From the NCBI GenBank assembly GCA_028583405.1, contig CM053259.1:16963594-17027593 (forward strand): a DNA stretch of 64,000 bases, written 5' to 3'. Position numbers and translations under genes: made by a program. The DNA comes from Pogonophryne albipinna. Taxonomy: Eukaryota > Chordata > Actinopteri > Perciformes > Artedidraconidae. Each line of letters opens with the position of its first letter. Within the stretch, counting starts at the first letter, position 1. The notes below the pieces were generated by a model. The model saw only the letters and a program-made list of their open reading frames with translations, did no database searches and was not told where the DNA came from. Positions 63,408 to 64,000 of this stretch are shown here, one piece after another.

Positions 63408-63413
63408 TTATTT
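63408..63413 (-). terminator. Candidate polyadenylation signal of the last Ly6 gene
   Basis: Plus-strand TTTATT (AATAAA on the minus strand), about 370 bp downstream of the stop at 63786. Confidence 0.4.
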
Positions 63414-63785
63414 TCACATCTTACTTGTCCAGTAAGACACAGATTAGTTAAAAGGATAAATAAAAAATTATTGAAAAAAAGAAGCAAAATAACAGCCTAG
63501 AAGATTTACAATCTCAATGTTTCCCTGAAACATCCCATTGATCAACTTCCATGATGTGGACACCTTAGTTTGAGATTTTATATAACTTGTCATCAAAACT
63601 AAACTCCCTGACATGACAAGACCTGAGTTATGAAAAATAAAGAGTGCCCAGGCATATGAGCATAAAGATAATCAATCACTCATATCCAAAGATATTGCTT
63701 TGGGTCATGTGAAAACCCAGAATGGTGTACTTTTGTACTAAAACATCTATATCAAAGCAGCCGTTTGTGATTGTTAAAAATCATG

Positions 63786-64000
63786 TTACAGGATGCTTCC
63801 CAGCATGGAGGCCATGGCGGCTACACCAATGACGGCGGTGAAGGTCATCTTGGTGGATGGGGCGCCGCTGGTCTTGATGGGGTTGCACTTTTCTGTTGAG
63901 CAACATTCGAGTTTGGTTTCGTAGCTGACACCGACCAAGGTACCGTTGGTGGTGGCGTTGCAGCCGAGGGGCTCTTGACACCCCTGGGAGTTCAAGCCCA
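63786..64000 (-). CDS. Ly6/uPAR domain protein, last exon, cut by window end
   Basis: About 71 residues of the final exon are visible: GLNSQGCQEPLGC, then TLVGVSYETKLECCSTEKCNP with the terminal LU motif CC-x4-CN, then a Thr/Ser-rich linker and a hydrophobic tail (FTAVIGVAAMASMLGSIL) consistent with a GPI signal. N-glycosylation sites are NAT and NGT. The start of the exon and the other exons lie beyond 64000. It is more diverged from the other cluster members than they are from each other. Confidence 0.88.
   Translation of the reverse strand, partial: GLNSQGCQEPLGCNATTNGTLVGVSYETKLECCSTEKCNPIKTSGAPSTKMTFTAVIGVAAMASMLGSIL

Overview
The window is nuclear DNA of a ray-finned (teleost) fish. 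It has short exons separated by GT-AG introns, long CA/TC microsatellites, and a dense mix of hAT, TTAA-flanked, LINE, Ty3/gypsy-like and Ty1/copia transposons of the kind found in teleosts. There are no bacterial-style operons. Host genes take up only a few kilobases; most of the rest is repeats.

Two kinds of host gene are present. The first is clic1 (minus strand, six exons, 16382-22766), a chloride intracellular channel / glutaredoxin-like protein. It reads as a complete 242-residue protein. The second is a cluster of small Ly6/uPAR (LU-domain) genes that probably encode GPI-anchored surface proteins. One is on the plus strand (3468-12036). Three complete genes (28972-31130, 45630-47368, 61028-62317), one with a 9.9 kb transposon-filled intron (47871-59676) and one cut by the window end (63786-64000) are on the minus strand. 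Broken copies lie at 31977-32118, 32745-33800 and 37786-37912. All five complete LU genes have the same plan: a 52-nt signal-peptide exon, a 108-120-nt first LU exon, a 212-221-nt last exon, and phase-1 introns throughout. Ly6 genes beside clic1 recall the mammalian MHC class III region, where LY6G genes sit next to DDAH2-CLIC1.

Layout: 0-3.4 kb, microsatellite and an L1 tail. 3.5-12 kb, plus-strand Ly6 gene whose first intron holds a hAT element and an antisense LTR element that itself contains a hAT. 12-16 kb, no gene seen. 16.4-22.8 kb, clic1. 23-28.7 kb, MITEs, a hAT with a BED finger, and LINE debris. 29-38 kb, Ly6 gene plus decayed tandem copies, interrupted by a 3.7 kb LTR element whose single long reading frame is built of minisatellites. 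38-45 kb, LINE and nested hAT elements. 45.6-64 kb, further Ly6 genes. One intron there contains a three-layer nest: a TTAA-flanked MITE, inside it a gypsy-like LTR element, inside it a Ty1/copia element.

The most unusual items are: (1) the gypsy-like element at 48257-56195, whose gag ORF is fused in frame to a segment resembling the lysine-rich N-terminal part of host RSBN1/RSBN1L and then to the pol C-terminal tail, as expected from capture of a host transcript; (2) the LTR element with an ORF made of several minisatellites whose periods are all multiples of three, present twice in opposite orientation; and (3) a recent-looking Ty1/copia insertion with LTRs identical by eye.
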